64,000 bases of DNA from Nocardiopsis alba DSM 43377 (lineage in GTDB: Bacteria; Actinomycetota; Actinomycetes; Streptosporangiales; Streptosporangiaceae): contig NZ_ANAC01000003.1 of NCBI RefSeq assembly GCF_000341225.1, positions 62,001-126,000 on the forward strand. Reading direction: 5' to 3'. Numbering within the stretch: position 1 is the first letter of the stretch; each line of letters opens with the position of its first letter. The notes beneath the pieces were generated by a model, which worked only from the letters and a program-made list of their open reading frames with translations, ran no database searches and was not told the DNA's origin. The position numbers and the translations under genes were made by a program. This document shows positions 1 through 9,444 of the stretch, piece after piece.

Positions 1-815
1 TCCAGCCCCCGGGCCTTCGAGGAGGTCTTGCTGTCGTTGCTGCCCGGGTCGGCCAGCGTCCGTCCGTCGCCGCCGCCGAGCAGGTTGGTCGAGGACCAGG
101 AACGCACCCGGAGCGCGCGGGTGGCGAACATCGGCGCCAGCGCGCTCTTGACCAGGGTCTCCCCGGTCTTGCCGTCCGAACCGGCCCAGGGCAGCCCCAG
201 CCGTTCGGCCAGGGCGGAGAGGGCGGGTGGTCGGGGGCCGGCGTTGGGCGTGAACTCCACGAAGGAGCAGCCGGCGCGCAGCGCCGCGTAGGCGTAGGCC
301 GAAGAGGCCGGGATCCGGGCGTTCCCCGCGTCCAGGGCCTCCTCCAGGCGGCCGGGGTCGGTGAGTTCGGGGGCCGGGGCCGGAGGGGGCTCGGTGCCGG
401 ACAGGTCCACGACCACCACCCTCTCCAGCGATTCCGCCTCGGCGAACTCGCGGAGATCGCGTTCCAGGGAGTCCACGTGGCGGCGGGAGAACCCTGCGGC
501 CGGGGTCTCCACCCCCTCGCGGATCCGACGGTCCACGGCGCCCAGTTCCTCGGCGAACATCTCCGTCAGACGTGGTGGCACCGCCCCCGCCCCGGCCAGG
601 GGCTCCGCGCCCTTGGCCAGGTGGGTGCCGTGGAGGTCGTGGCCGCCGAAGACCAGGTCGCCGATCCCGGGCAGGCCCGCCGCGGCGAACTCGGGGCGTT
701 CGGTGACGCACCCGATCGGCTCCACGGCTCCGGCCCGGACGGCCAGGGCGCCGAGGACGGCCGTGGTGGCGACCGATCCTCGCGCTCCGATCGACCACAC
801 TCCGATACGTGTCAT
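1..815 (-). CDS. inositol-3-phosphate synthase-like protein (partial, C-terminus outside window)
   Basis: ATG at 813-815; 271 codons are visible and the frame is open to the left edge. The N-terminus is a Rossmann fold with SIGARGSVATT at residues 8-18. Near residue 243 comes NLLGGGDGRTLADPG followed by NDSK, which matches the myo-inositol-1-phosphate synthase active-site region (usual form NxLGNNDGxNL..., then SK). Known family members convert glucose-6-phosphate to inositol-3-phosphate with NAD; this copy is divergent, so the exact substrate is uncertain. It lies 11 bp after a small membrane protein gene on the same strand, probably one transcript. The catalytic C-terminal part cannot be judged here. 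Confidence 0.75.
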   Translation of the reverse strand, partial: MTRIGVWSIGARGSVATTAVLGALAVRAGAVEPIGCVTERPEFAAAGLPGIGDLVFGGHDLHGTHLAKGAEPLAGAGAVPPRLTEMFAEELGAVDRRIREGVETPAAGFSRRHVDSLERDLREFAEAESLERVVVVDLSGTEPPPAPAPELTDPGRLEEALDAGNARIPASSAYAYAALRAGCSFVEFTPNAGPRPPALSALAERLGLPWAGSDGKTGETLVKSALAPMFATRALRVRSWSSTNLLGGGDGRTLADPGSNDSKTSSKARGL

Positions 816-826
816 GGGGTCCCCTG

Positions 827-1594
827 TCAGTGGTCGTCGTGTCCGGGGGCCTCTTCGAGGGCCCCGTCGCCGTCCTCGGCCTCGTCGGGTGTCAGGGCCC
901 CGCTGCCCGGTGCCGCGGGGAGGTACAGGTGGATATGGCCGTGACCGGCCTCGACACTGACCATGTCCAGTTGTGTGGCCGCCACCGACCACGCGCGGAC
1001 CGCCTGGTCCCGCAGGTCGGCGGCGAGTTCGAGCAGATCGGTGCGCCGGTCCTCGTCGGCGCGCACGGCGGAGTCGTAGGCGTTCAGGGAGGAGGCGAGC
1101 AGGTCGACGGAGCCGCGCAGCCCCGCGTGGGTGACGTTGAACGCGGTCTCGCCCGATTCGGCGTGCTCCAGGTGGTCGCGGGCCTCCAGGGTGGTCCCGA
1201 GCCAGGCGTCGATCTCCTCGGTGTCCGGGAGGTCCTCCGACGGGGCCGAACCGTCCGCGGGCAACACCGTGTCCAGGGACTCCAGCACCGGGAGCAGTCC
1301 CTCGTGAGCGGCACGGGTGTGGTGGACGAGCTCCTCCACCTGGTCGACGTGGCGTTCGGCCGCGGAGGCCTCCAATTCGGCCACCCGGGCCGGGTCGGGG
1401 GAGACCGCGTCGTCGCCTCCGGAGAAGACGACGATCACCGCGGCGGCGATCGCTCCGACCAACAGGACGGATCCGCCGGTCAGCCACCAGGTGGTGGCGG
1501 TGGCGTCCTTGGTCATCACGCGTTCGGTCGTGTCCGGGCCCTTTCCGTTCTCGGGCTCGCGGGGGTCTCGACTCTGGTCCTTCTCGGTGCGCAC
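827..1594 (-). CDS. single-pass membrane protein of unknown function
   Basis: About 255 residues from the GTG at 1594, chosen because a GGGAGG lies 5 nt upstream; an in-frame GTG at 1618 is the longest alternative. A charged N-terminal tail (rich in E, K, R) precedes one hydrophobic segment (WWLTGGSVLLVGAIAAAVIVV), so the roughly 190-residue rest is predicted outside the cell. That part is helical and acidic, and it ends in a His/Asp-rich tail (GHDDH). I do not recognise a domain. It precedes the inositol-phosphate-synthase-like gene by 11 bp, which suggests co-transcription and perhaps a cell-envelope role; that is inference only. Confidence 0.7.
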   Translation of the reverse strand: MRTEKDQSRDPREPENGKGPDTTERVMTKDATATTWWLTGGSVLLVGAIAAAVIVVFSGGDDAVSPDPARVAELEASAAERHVDQVEELVHHTRAAHEGLLPVLESLDTVLPADGSAPSEDLPDTEEIDAWLGTTLEARDHLEHAESGETAFNVTHAGLRGSVDLLASSLNAYDSAVRADEDRRTDLLELAADLRDQAVRAWSVAATQLDMVSVEAGHGHIHLYLPAAPGSGALTPDEAEDGDGALEEAPGHDDH

Positions 1595-1666
1595 GGGCAC
1601 CTCCCGTCGGTTCGGCACTCTGTCGGGGGAGAGGCGGCGCGTACCGTGCGAGCGACGCCGCCGGGG

Positions 1667-1693
1667 GCGGCGGGGCCGGGGAGGCCCCGCCGC
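1667..1693 (-). terminator. GC-rich hairpin downstream of the ThuA multi-domain gene
   Basis: An 11-bp perfect stem (GCGGCGGGGCC / GGCCCCGCCGC) with a 5-nt loop lies about 55 bp past the stop codon at 1746. There is no T tract, as is common for actinomycete terminators. Confidence 0.5.
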
Positions 1694-1745
1694 GTTCGGT
1701 CGTGCTTCACCGCCGTGGACACGGCGGCTCCGGGTGTCGGTGGGG

Positions 1746-4700
1746 TCAGTCGGGGAGCAGGGCCCTGAGCCGGGTGGCCAGGTCGGTCAACTCCTCTCGG
1801 GCGTCGTCGTCGACCACGGACTCGACGACCGCGACGAAGCGCTCCAGGGAACGCTCGGCCTGGGCGGGCCGTCCGGTGTCCAGGTGGTGTTCGATCAGCC
1901 GCAGCTGTGGGGCGAGTCGGCGGGCCTCGGAGTGGGTCAGGGCCCCTTCGTCGGCGAGCGCGTCGATCCGCTCGGAGACCTCGGTGAACGTGATCGGCTC
2001 GACCTCGTCCTCCAGGTCCATGACCTGCACGTCGCGGAACAGGACCGTGTCGGCGTCGCCGTGGTTCTGGAGTCCGATGAACCCGGAGGACAGGTCCCGG
2101 TCCGGGTCGGTGCTCTCGAACTCGTTGACGAGCTCACCGTTGACGCTGACCCGGATCATCGGGTCGTCGACCTCGATCTCCATCGTGTTCCACTCGCCCA
2201 CGACCTCGGGGTGCGAGCTCGCCTCCTGGAAGCCGTAGACGGCGCCCGTCCTGGTGAGGGGGTCGCCCGCCGGGGCGCCGAACGGGTCGATCTGGATCTC
2301 GTAGCCCTGGTCGACGGCGACCCAGGGGTCGTCCCCGGGGTCGGGGAAGCCGACGAAGACACCGGAGTTGTCGCTCTCCTCGGGGGTGAGGTAGTCCAGC
2401 TTCAGCCGGTAGGAGCCCAGTTCGGTCTCGTGATGGAGCAGGCCCATGCCGCCCTCGGTCCGGAGCACGCATCCGTCCTCGTCCGGAACGATCTCGAAGC
2501 CGCCCGGTCCGGCCATGCTCCAGCCGTCCAGGGATTCGCCGTCCCACAAGGCGCGGTACCCGTCGTCCACGTTCGGCGGGGCGCACTCCTCGGGTTCGGC
2601 GGCCTCGCCGACGGTGATCGTGTGGGAGGCCGAGGTCCCGGTCGCCCCGTCGCCGTCGGTGGCGACCGCGCTCACGGAGTACTCGCCCTCGGCGACCTCC
2701 GTCCAGGTGGCCTCGTAGGGGCTCTCGGTCGCCGTGGCCACCGGTTCGCCGTCGACGAGGAACTCCACCCCTTCGATACCGACGTCGCCGTGGTCGGTGA
2801 CCTCCGCCGCGAGCGCGATGTCCTCGCCCGGGGCGTGGACGGAACCGTCCTCGGGGCTGGTCAGAGCGACCTCGGGGCCCTCGTCGGGGGCTTCGTGGTC
2901 CCCGTGGCCGACCTCGAAGTAGTTGAGGTTGAACAGACCGTCGGCCACGTCCGGGTCGTCTCCGGTGAAGACCAGGAACAGCTCGATGGTCCCGCCCGGA
3001 TCGGTCACCTCCATGGTCACGTCGGTCCATTCCTGCCAGCCGCCGGTGACCGGGACGTCGACCGTGCCCAGCGTCTCCCCCTCGGGGGAGCCGGCCCGGG
3101 CCTCGATGGCACCGCCGTATCCGTCCGAGGCGACCCGGAAGGTGATCTCCTCGATCTCGTACAGGTCGACCGGGGTGTAGGAGACCCAGTCACCGTGCCC
3201 GATCCAGGAGAGGTTGCGCAGCCCTCCCTCGTCGTCCTCCGTCGCCTCGGTCTGCACGCCTCGGCTGTCGGAGAAGTACTGGGCCTGCATCCGCGACGGG
3301 TTGAGCTTGACCCCGTCGGAGCCGCTCAGCGGTGGTGAGGCCGCTCCGCCGCCGTCGGTGTACTCGGCCTGGAGCACCCAGAAGATGTTCATGTCGTGGC
3401 CGTGACCGCCGTCGGTCCCGGTGACGCTGACACCCTCGCACGCGTCGTACTGCGTCCAGGGGTGGGCGTGGGAGTCGTGCCCCAGGGACGAGGTGACCTG
3501 AACGTCGCCGCAGTCGATCCCGTCGCCGATCGATCCGTCCTCGGCGTCCTCCACGGAGACGGAGAACGGGATCTCGTCGCCCCAGGAGAAGAACCGTCCG
3601 TCCCTCGGGGTGTCGAAGGAGACCTCGGGCGCGGTGTTGCCGGCGGTGACCGTCGTCGTCGCCGTACCCGTACGTCCCTCCTCGTCCGTGACCGTCAACG
3701 TGACGGTGTAACGGCCCTCATCGGTGAAGGTGTGCGTGGGCGAGACCTCGGTCGAGGTCGCGCCGTCGCCGAAGGCCCACGCGTACTCGAAGGGCAGGCC
3801 GCCGGGGTGGAAGGAGTCCTCGGCGGAGAACTCCACGGTCAGCGGGGCCGGACCGGAGGTGGTGTCGACCCCGATCCTGGCCACCGGGCTGTTGCCGGAG
3901 ACGTAGTCGATGCGGGAGATCGCCGAGTCCTCGGCCCCGCCGAAGTAGCCGGATCCGTACTCCAACACGTACAGGGCGCCGTCCGGGCCGAACTCCATGT
4001 CCATGGGGTTGGCCAGGTCGATGTCCGGCACGGTGTCGGTGATGTCGAGGACGCCGCCCTCGTCGTCCAGGTGGATCTGCTTGATCCACTGGCGTCCCCA
4101 CTCGTACATCAGGGGGACGCCGTCGTAGTACTCGGGCCACTTGTTGTCCGACTCCAGGTCGGGGTCGTAGTGGTAGGCGGGTCCGCCCATCGGGGAGCCG
4201 CTGCCCTCGCCCAGGTGCGGGAACTCCTCGGACTCCTCGTAGGAGTACCAGATCGACGCCGGGGTGACCGGGGGCAGCTCCTCCAGACCGGTGTTGCGCG
4301 GGGAGTCGTTCACCGGCGCGGCGCAGTCGAACGCCTCACCGGAGGTCCCCGACCCGAAGTCGTGGTCGACGTAGGCGGAGTTGTTCCCGATGCAGTACGG
4401 CCAGCCGATGTTGGCGGCCTCGGTGATGTGGTGCCAGGTCACCGTGTTCTGCGGCCCTCGCTCGGGGTCGGCCTCATGGGCGTCGGGTCCGTAGTCGCCC
4501 AGGTAGACGCCGCCGTCCTGAGGGTCGACCGAGAAGCGGAACGGGTTGCGCAGACCCATGGCGAAGATCTCCGGGCGGGTCAGGTCCGGGTCGGAGGTCT
4601 CCGGCGGGAACAGGTTGCCCTCGGGGATGGAGTATCCGCCGTCCTCGTCGACGGAGATCCGGAGGAGTTTGCCCCGCAGATCGTTGGTGTTGGCGGAGCT

Positions 4701-6092
4701 GCGCTGGGCGTCGAACGCCGGGTTGCGGCTCTCGCGCTCGTCGATCGGCGTGTACCCGTCCGACCCGAACGCGCTGGTGTCGTCCCCGGTGGCCAGGAGG
4801 AGACGTCCCTCGTGGTCGAAGTCGATGTCGCCGCCGACGTGGCAGCACATGCCGCGCGTGGCCTCGACCTCCAGGATCACCTGTTCGCTCTCCAGGTCCA
4901 GGGTCGGCTCGTCACCGTCCACGAACTGGAAACGCGACAGGTTGTTGTGCGCCTCATAGGGGGCGAAGTCCTCCGGCGCGCCGTCCGAGGGCGCCTCACC
5001 CGAGGGGACCCCGTCCAGCACGGGCGCGTAGTACAGGTACACCCACCCGTTCTCCTCGAAGTCCGGGTCGAGGGCCACGCCCTGAAGACCGTCCTCGTCG
5101 TGGTCGTACACGGGCAGATCGGTGAGCAGGGCGGTGGAGTGGGTCTCGGGGGACCACAGGGACACCCGGCCGTCGCGCGAGGTGTGCACGACACGGCCGT
5201 CCGGCAGGACCGCCATGCCCATCGGCTCGCCGACGTTCTCCTCGCCCTGGGCGAGGGTGACCTTCTGGAAGTTCTCCCAGGCGGTGGCGCCGCAGTCGCC
5301 CTCGGCCCGGCCGGCCGCCCATTGGAGACCGCCCAGGAGGTGGTCGGTGAACTCCGGTTCGGAGTAGGACTCGTTCGTGTGGCCGCCGCCGGTGTACCAG
5401 GATCGGCCGCCGTCGTAGACCTGGCACCAGGCGATCGGGTGGTCGTACCCCATCTGGCCGGCCGGGTCGACCTGCTCCTCGTAGGAGCTCTCGTCGAGCC
5501 CGGCCAGGACGTGCACGTCGCCGCGCGGGTTGACGTCGTAGTCGTACCACTCGTCGTGCCGCTCCCACGAAGCGGGAAGACCGGCCGTGGAGGGGTGCAC
5601 ACGGTCGTTCACCATGACCGTGGCGTCCTGGGTGCCGGGCGGGTGACTGGCGAAGTAGGCGCCGACCAGTTCGCCGTACCACTCCCAGTCGTAGTGGGTG
5701 TCGGAGGCCGAGTGGACGCCGACGTAGCCGCCGCCCGAACGGATGTAGTCCTCGAAGGCGCCCTGCTGGTCCTCGTCCAGCACGTCGCCGGTGGTGGAGA
5801 GCCAGACGACCACGTCGAAGCGGGCCAGGTCCTCCTCGTTGAAGACGTCGGCGTCCTCGGTGTGCTCTGTCTCGAAGCCGTGTTCCTCGGCGAGAGCCTC
5901 GTAGAGGGCGACGCCGTGGGGGATGGAGTCGTGTCGGAAGCCGGTGGTCTTGGAGAAGATCAGCGCGGTGAACGGGTCCTGTTCGACCTCGTCCGCCTGG
6001 GCGGGGACCGATGTCAGGCCGATGGCCATGGCGATGGCCGCGACGGTCGCGCCCAACGCTCTCAGGGGGCTGGTGATCACGGGGAACCTCAT
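1746..6092 (-). CDS. secreted multi-domain carbohydrate protein: ThuA + sorbosone-dehydrogenase propeller + PKD + CBM6-like + Ig-like + DUF1080 + FIMAH-like
   Basis: Start taken at the ATG at 6092, which gives a classical signal peptide (MRFPVIT...VPAQA, about 33 residues); the frame stays open to a GTG at 6161. About 1448 residues. Domains in order: ThuA-like (about 38-255, with GGGYVGVHSASD); a glucose/sorbosone dehydrogenase beta-propeller (about 265-700, with GLRNPFRFSVD); PKD (about 705-790, with WAFGDGATS); a CBM6-like sandwich (about 930-1050); an Ig-like domain (about 1060-1150); DUF1080 / 3-keto-disaccharide hydrolase-like (about 1165-1355, with LWDGESLDGW); and a C-terminal helical FIMAH-like tail. 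No cell-wall anchor is seen, so it should be released. It follows the sugar operon on the same strand after 180 bp. Possible role: oxidation and cleavage of a glycoside outside the cell, with products imported by the adjacent ABC system (inference). Confidence 0.88.
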   Translation of the reverse strand: MRFPVITSPLRALGATVAAIAMAIGLTSVPAQADEVEQDPFTALIFSKTTGFRHDSIPHGVALYEALAEEHGFETEHTEDADVFNEEDLARFDVVVWLSTTGDVLDEDQQGAFEDYIRSGGGYVGVHSASDTHYDWEWYGELVGAYFASHPPGTQDATVMVNDRVHPSTAGLPASWERHDEWYDYDVNPRGDVHVLAGLDESSYEEQVDPAGQMGYDHPIAWCQVYDGGRSWYTGGGHTNESYSEPEFTDHLLGGLQWAAGRAEGDCGATAWENFQKVTLAQGEENVGEPMGMAVLPDGRVVHTSRDGRVSLWSPETHSTALLTDLPVYDHDEDGLQGVALDPDFEENGWVYLYYAPVLDGVPSGEAPSDGAPEDFAPYEAHNNLSRFQFVDGDEPTLDLESEQVILEVEATRGMCCHVGGDIDFDHEGRLLLATGDDTSAFGSDGYTPIDERESRNPAFDAQRSSANTNDLRGKLLRISVDEDGGYSIPEGNLFPPETSDPDLTRPEIFAMGLRNPFRFSVDPQDGGVYLGDYGPDAHEADPERGPQNTVTWHHITEAANIGWPYCIGNNSAYVDHDFGSGTSGEAFDCAAPVNDSPRNTGLEELPPVTPASIWYSYEESEEFPHLGEGSGSPMGGPAYHYDPDLESDNKWPEYYDGVPLMYEWGRQWIKQIHLDDEGGVLDITDTVPDIDLANPMDMEFGPDGALYVLEYGSGYFGGAEDSAISRIDYVSGNSPVARIGVDTTSGPAPLTVEFSAEDSFHPGGLPFEYAWAFGDGATSTEVSPTHTFTDEGRYTVTLTVTDEEGRTGTATTTVTAGNTAPEVSFDTPRDGRFFSWGDEIPFSVSVEDAEDGSIGDGIDCGDVQVTSSLGHDSHAHPWTQYDACEGVSVTGTDGGHGHDMNIFWVLQAEYTDGGGAASPPLSGSDGVKLNPSRMQAQYFSDSRGVQTEATEDDEGGLRNLSWIGHGDWVSYTPVDLYEIEEITFRVASDGYGGAIEARAGSPEGETLGTVDVPVTGGWQEWTDVTMEVTDPGGTIELFLVFTGDDPDVADGLFNLNYFEVGHGDHEAPDEGPEVALTSPEDGSVHAPGEDIALAAEVTDHGDVGIEGVEFLVDGEPVATATESPYEATWTEVAEGEYSVSAVATDGDGATGTSASHTITVGEAAEPEECAPPNVDDGYRALWDGESLDGWSMAGPGGFEIVPDEDGCVLRTEGGMGLLHHETELGSYRLKLDYLTPEESDNSGVFVGFPDPGDDPWVAVDQGYEIQIDPFGAPAGDPLTRTGAVYGFQEASSHPEVVGEWNTMEIEVDDPMIRVSVNGELVNEFESTDPDRDLSSGFIGLQNHGDADTVLFRDVQVMDLEDEVEPITFTEVSERIDALADEGALTHSEARRLAPQLRLIEHHLDTGRPAQAERSLERFVAVVESVVDDDAREELTDLATRLRALLPD

Positions 6093-6272
6093 CCGGAGAA
6101 TGGGGGTCGATGAGTCCGTGCGGCGTGCCGGCGCCGACGGCAGGGACGGTCTGCGGGCCACGGTGTTCCGGCGCCGGTCGGGGACCGGTCGTCGGTGGAC
6201 GCGTGGACGGGGTCCGTCGGGGAGTTCCTGCTATCGCGTTCGGAAGCGGGGGAGGCCGCCTCATCGGGGTGC

Positions 6273-7181
6273 TCAGTCCATGGCGGCTCCTTTCACCGGG
6301 GGCGTGGGGGAGGGAGACGGAGGAGGTTCCGAGGTGGTGATCGAACGGAGGAAGGCCAGACCGTCGACAGCGAGGGCGTCCTGGGAGGCGGCCAGGGGCC
6401 GCCATATGGACGCCGCCGTGGCGACGCTCACATTGTGCGCTGTGAACGACTCGATCACCAGGGGTCCCGGGTAACCGGATTCATCTAGTTTTGTCACGAT
6501 CTGTAACCAGTCCAGGTGATCGGCGCCGGGCGTTCCTCGGTCATTCGCACAAACCTGGACGTGGTGGATGCGCCCGGCGGCCCGGGAGATCGCCTCCGCC
6601 ACATCCTTCTCCTCGATGTTCATGTGGTAGACGTCCAAGGCGAGACCGCAGTGTTCGGCGGGCAGGTCCGCGAGCGCCTCCAACGCCTGGTCCACCGTGT
6701 TGAGCACGCTGGTCTCGTACCTGTTCAGCGGCTCCACGGCGATCCGCACCCCTGCGGCCGACGCGTGGTCGACCACGGGGGCCAGAGCCTCGGTGAGCTC
6801 CGAGCGCAGCCCCGCCCGCTCTTTCGGGGACATGCGCCAGGTACGCCCCACCGAGGCATAGGCCGGACCCGCGACGACGGTGGAACCGACCTCCGCCGCG
6901 GCGTCGACGACCCGCCTGAGGTAGTCCCTGGTCCGTCGAACGGTGCCGGGATCGGTCGCCACGAGCTCCCTGCCCGGGGACATGACCAGGACGACGGTGG
7001 CGCCGAGCCCCAGATCGTCCAGGAGCGTCCGGGCGTGGGCGGGGTTCCAGTCGCCGATCTCCTCGACCGGCAGTTCCAGCACGTCGAACCCCCACCCCGC
7101 CACGCGGGGCGCGATCCGACGCAGTTCGGCGTCGGTGAGCGGTGACGTCCAGACCCAGGTGTCGACCCCCAGCGCGCGCAT
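6273..7181 (-). CDS. sugar phosphate isomerase/epimerase (xylose isomerase-like TIM barrel)
   Basis: 302 residues from the ATG at 7181, 2 nt after the stop of the upstream lipoprotein gene, so translation is probably coupled. The sequence is an AP-endonuclease-2/IolE-type barrel. The metal-ligand pattern is visible as an EPLNRYE strand, ALDVYHMNIEE, HVQVCANDRGTPGADHLDW and ESF near the C-terminus. Enzymes of this family isomerise or epimerise keto-sugars or inosose derivatives. In this operon it sits with a Gfo/Idh/MocA dehydrogenase and a CUT2 importer, the usual setting for catabolism of inositol or 3-keto-sugars. The true substrate cannot be read from sequence. The C-terminal tail is Pro/Ser-rich. 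Confidence 0.88.
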   Translation of the reverse strand: MRALGVDTWVWTSPLTDAELRRIAPRVAGWGFDVLELPVEEIGDWNPAHARTLLDDLGLGATVVLVMSPGRELVATDPGTVRRTRDYLRRVVDAAAEVGSTVVAGPAYASVGRTWRMSPKERAGLRSELTEALAPVVDHASAAGVRIAVEPLNRYETSVLNTVDQALEALADLPAEHCGLALDVYHMNIEEKDVAEAISRAAGRIHHVQVCANDRGTPGADHLDWLQIVTKLDESGYPGPLVIESFTAHNVSVATAASIWRPLAASQDALAVDGLAFLRSITTSEPPPSPSPTPPVKGAAMD

Positions 7182-7183
7182 CC

Positions 7184-8392
7184 CTACCGGTCCACCCACG
7201 CCTCGGGGAAACCGGGCAGGTCCTCGCCGCCGAACTTCGCGTAGTGCAGGGAGGGCATCTCGGAGTTGCGCTCCAGGTAGTCGTCGAGCTCGTCCTGACG
7301 GATCGGCTCCTGCGGCAGGACCCACTCGGCCGGGACCTCCTCGCCCGCGAGGATCATGCCCGCCGCGAGCATCGGGGTGCGCCACTGGAAGTTGGAGTAC
7401 ACCGGGGCGATCGCCGTCAGCCCCTCCTCGTCCCACTTGCGCATGAAGCTGAGTTCGTCCTCGCCGGCGATCACCGGATAGGGGCGGCCGGCGTCCTCGA
7501 AGGCCTCCAGGCCCGCGACGGCCCCGTCTCCGGCGTCCATCCAGATGCCGTCGACCTCGCCTCGTTGCAGGTGCTGGGAGACCAGGTCCTTGATCTGGGC
7601 CCCGTCGCCCTCGGTGAACTCGAAACCGAGCAGCTCCAGGTCGCTGTCGCCGAAGACCTGCTGGGCCGCGGCCCAGCGGTGTTCGAGCACGTCCACGCCG
7701 GGCAGGATCCGCAGGGCCAGGACGGTCGACCCCGGCTCCAGGTTCTCGACCAGGAACTCGGCGGCGTCGGCCCCGTAGGCGTAGCCGCCGATCGGGTGGA
7801 TGAACGTGACCATGCAGTCGCTGTTCACGCCCCGGTCGAAGACGATCACCGGGACCCCGCTCTCGCAGGCGGTCTCCACCGCCGGGGTCAACGTGGCCGT
7901 CGTGGACGGGGAGATGATGATGGCGTCGCAGTCCCCGGAGTCCACGAACGCCTGGATGTCGGAGATCTGCTGGTTGTCGTCGTCGGCCGCGTCGGAGGAG
8001 GAGAAACCACCGATCCGCCCCTCCTCGATCAGCGCCTCCGCCTGTTGGCGCATGGTGATGGAGCCGGTGACCCGCCAGGGGTTGGACACCGAGGCGTTGG
8101 AGAAGCAGACCCGGGCGTTCTCGGGGTCGTCGATGGCGAACTCGGCGGTGTCGATCCATTCGGGCTCGATCGCCTGGGCCCAGGGCTCGGCGTCCGGGCC
8201 CTCGGGGGTGATCTCGCGCTGGGCGAGCTGCGCGTCGAACTCGGCCTGGTCGAACCACTCGGCGTCCGGGGTCGTGGCGGCGCCGTTCTCTCCGCCGGCG
8301 CCGTCCGCCCCCTCGGGGGCGTCGGTCGTACAGGCGGTGAGCAGCAGGGTCAGGCCGGCGGCGCCGGCGAGGAACGCGGGGGGTAGGCGCAT
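7184..8392 (-). CDS. sugar ABC transporter substrate-binding lipoprotein (CUT2 / periplasmic-binding-protein type I)
   Basis: 402 residues from the ATG at 8392, with a GGAGG in good position just upstream. The signal peptide ends in a lipobox (LLLTAC), so the protein is lipid-anchored outside the membrane. The body is a ribose-binding-like fold: ARVCFSNASVSNPWR at the first strand, then DAIIISPSTTATLTPAVETAC and GVPVIVFDRGVNSD, the type-I binding-protein pattern. It delivers a sugar or cyclitol to the two permeases encoded immediately upstream. A Gly/Ala/Asp linker follows the lipobox. The ligand is unknown. Confidence 0.93.
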   Translation of the reverse strand: MRLPPAFLAGAAGLTLLLTACTTDAPEGADGAGGENGAATTPDAEWFDQAEFDAQLAQREITPEGPDAEPWAQAIEPEWIDTAEFAIDDPENARVCFSNASVSNPWRVTGSITMRQQAEALIEEGRIGGFSSSDAADDDNQQISDIQAFVDSGDCDAIIISPSTTATLTPAVETACESGVPVIVFDRGVNSDCMVTFIHPIGGYAYGADAAEFLVENLEPGSTVLALRILPGVDVLEHRWAAAQQVFGDSDLELLGFEFTEGDGAQIKDLVSQHLQRGEVDGIWMDAGDGAVAGLEAFEDAGRPYPVIAGEDELSFMRKWDEEGLTAIAPVYSNFQWRTPMLAAGMILAGEEVPAEWVLPQEPIRQDELDDYLERNSEMPSLHYAKFGGEDLPGFPEAWVDR

Positions 8393-8397
8393 GGGGG

Positions 8398-9444
8398 TTA
8401 CCTCCGGGAAGGGTCGAGCGGTCGATCGTTCGGGTGGACCGGCCGCCGTCGCGCGTGTCTCGGCGGTCTCCGGTCGCCACGGCGCGAGGCGTAGGCCACG
8501 GCCGCGATGATGATGAGCCCCTGCGCCGCCGGCTGGATGGTCGAGGGCAGGTAGAGCTGGTTGAACAGGGTGAAGAGCGCTTCGACGGTGAGCGCGCCGA
8601 GTACGGCCGCGATGACGCTCCCGCGACCGCCGCCCAACACCACCCCGCCGAGGACGACGGCCGTGATGGCGGTGAACTCCAGCCCCTGGCCGACCTGGGC
8701 GGTGACCCCGGCGAAGCCGCCGATGAGGATGGCCGCCACGGTGGCCGCCAGGGACGAGCCGACGAAGGCCAGGGTGCGCACCCGTCGTACGCGGACCCCG
8801 GAGAAGGCGGCGGCGGTGTCGTTGTCGCCGGTGGCCATCAGGGAACGTCCATAGGGCGAGCGCATGAGGAGGACCGCGCCGACCGTCAGGACCGCAGCGA
8901 TCACCAACGCCCAGGGCAGTTGGCCGATGACGGGCACGCCGTCGAGGCCGTGCCGGCCGAACACCCGGAACCCCTCCGACAGGGCCCCGGTGGGCGCGCC
9001 GCCCGTCCAGTAGCGCACGGCGCCGAACAGGATCAGCATCGTGCCGAGGGTGGTGATGATCGACGGGACCCTCAACACCGTGGTGATCAGGCCGTTGACC
9101 AGCCCCACGACGAGACCGAAGAGCAGCATCAGGCCGATGACCGGCAGGGTCGAGGCCTCGTCGCCGTCGATCAACCGGGCCGCGATCACCACCTGCGCGC
9201 CCACCAGGGAGCCGACCGAGAGGTCGAACTCGCCGGAGACGATCACCAGGTACTGGCCGAGCGCGAGCACGACCAGGGGCGCCGCCTTCTTCGCGAACGC
9301 CATCAGCGGCGGGCCTTCGAAGAACGACGGGTTCTGTACGGCGATGACCAGGAAGATCAAGGTCAGTAGGACGGCCACGGTCCCGGTGCCGCCGCGGAGG
9401 GCGGACGACAGGGCGCCGGGGGAGAGGCGGGTCGGGCGGGTCAT
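8398..9444 (-). CDS. sugar ABC transporter permease (RbsC-like) 2
   Basis: 348 residues from the ATG at 9444, preceded by GGAGGAGACC. The ATG overlaps the stop of the other permease (ATGA). Eight to ten hydrophobic segments are visible, with the signature SGEFDLSVGSLVG in the second/third helix and a GLVNGLITTVLRVPSIITTLGT stretch typical of the BPD_transp_2 family. The C-terminus is a short basic cytoplasmic tail (RRGDRRPPRHARRR). It forms a heterodimeric channel with the neighbouring permease, powered by the ATPase at 10511-12016. Confidence 0.93.
   Translation of the reverse strand: MTRPTRLSPGALSSALRGGTGTVAVLLTLIFLVIAVQNPSFFEGPPLMAFAKKAAPLVVLALGQYLVIVSGEFDLSVGSLVGAQVVIAARLIDGDEASTLPVIGLMLLFGLVVGLVNGLITTVLRVPSIITTLGTMLILFGAVRYWTGGAPTGALSEGFRVFGRHGLDGVPVIGQLPWALVIAAVLTVGAVLLMRSPYGRSLMATGDNDTAAAFSGVRVRRVRTLAFVGSSLAATVAAILIGGFAGVTAQVGQGLEFTAITAVVLGGVVLGGGRGSVIAAVLGALTVEALFTLFNQLYLPSTIQPAAQGLIIIAAVAYASRRGDRRPPRHARRRPVHPNDRPLDPSRR

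Noticed and set aside
3396..6113. 905-codon ORF on the plus strand, antisense to the ThuA gene
   Set aside because: Shadow frame of a high-GC gene. The translation is a run of Val, Gly, Asp and Arg with no domain, while the minus frame has clear domains.
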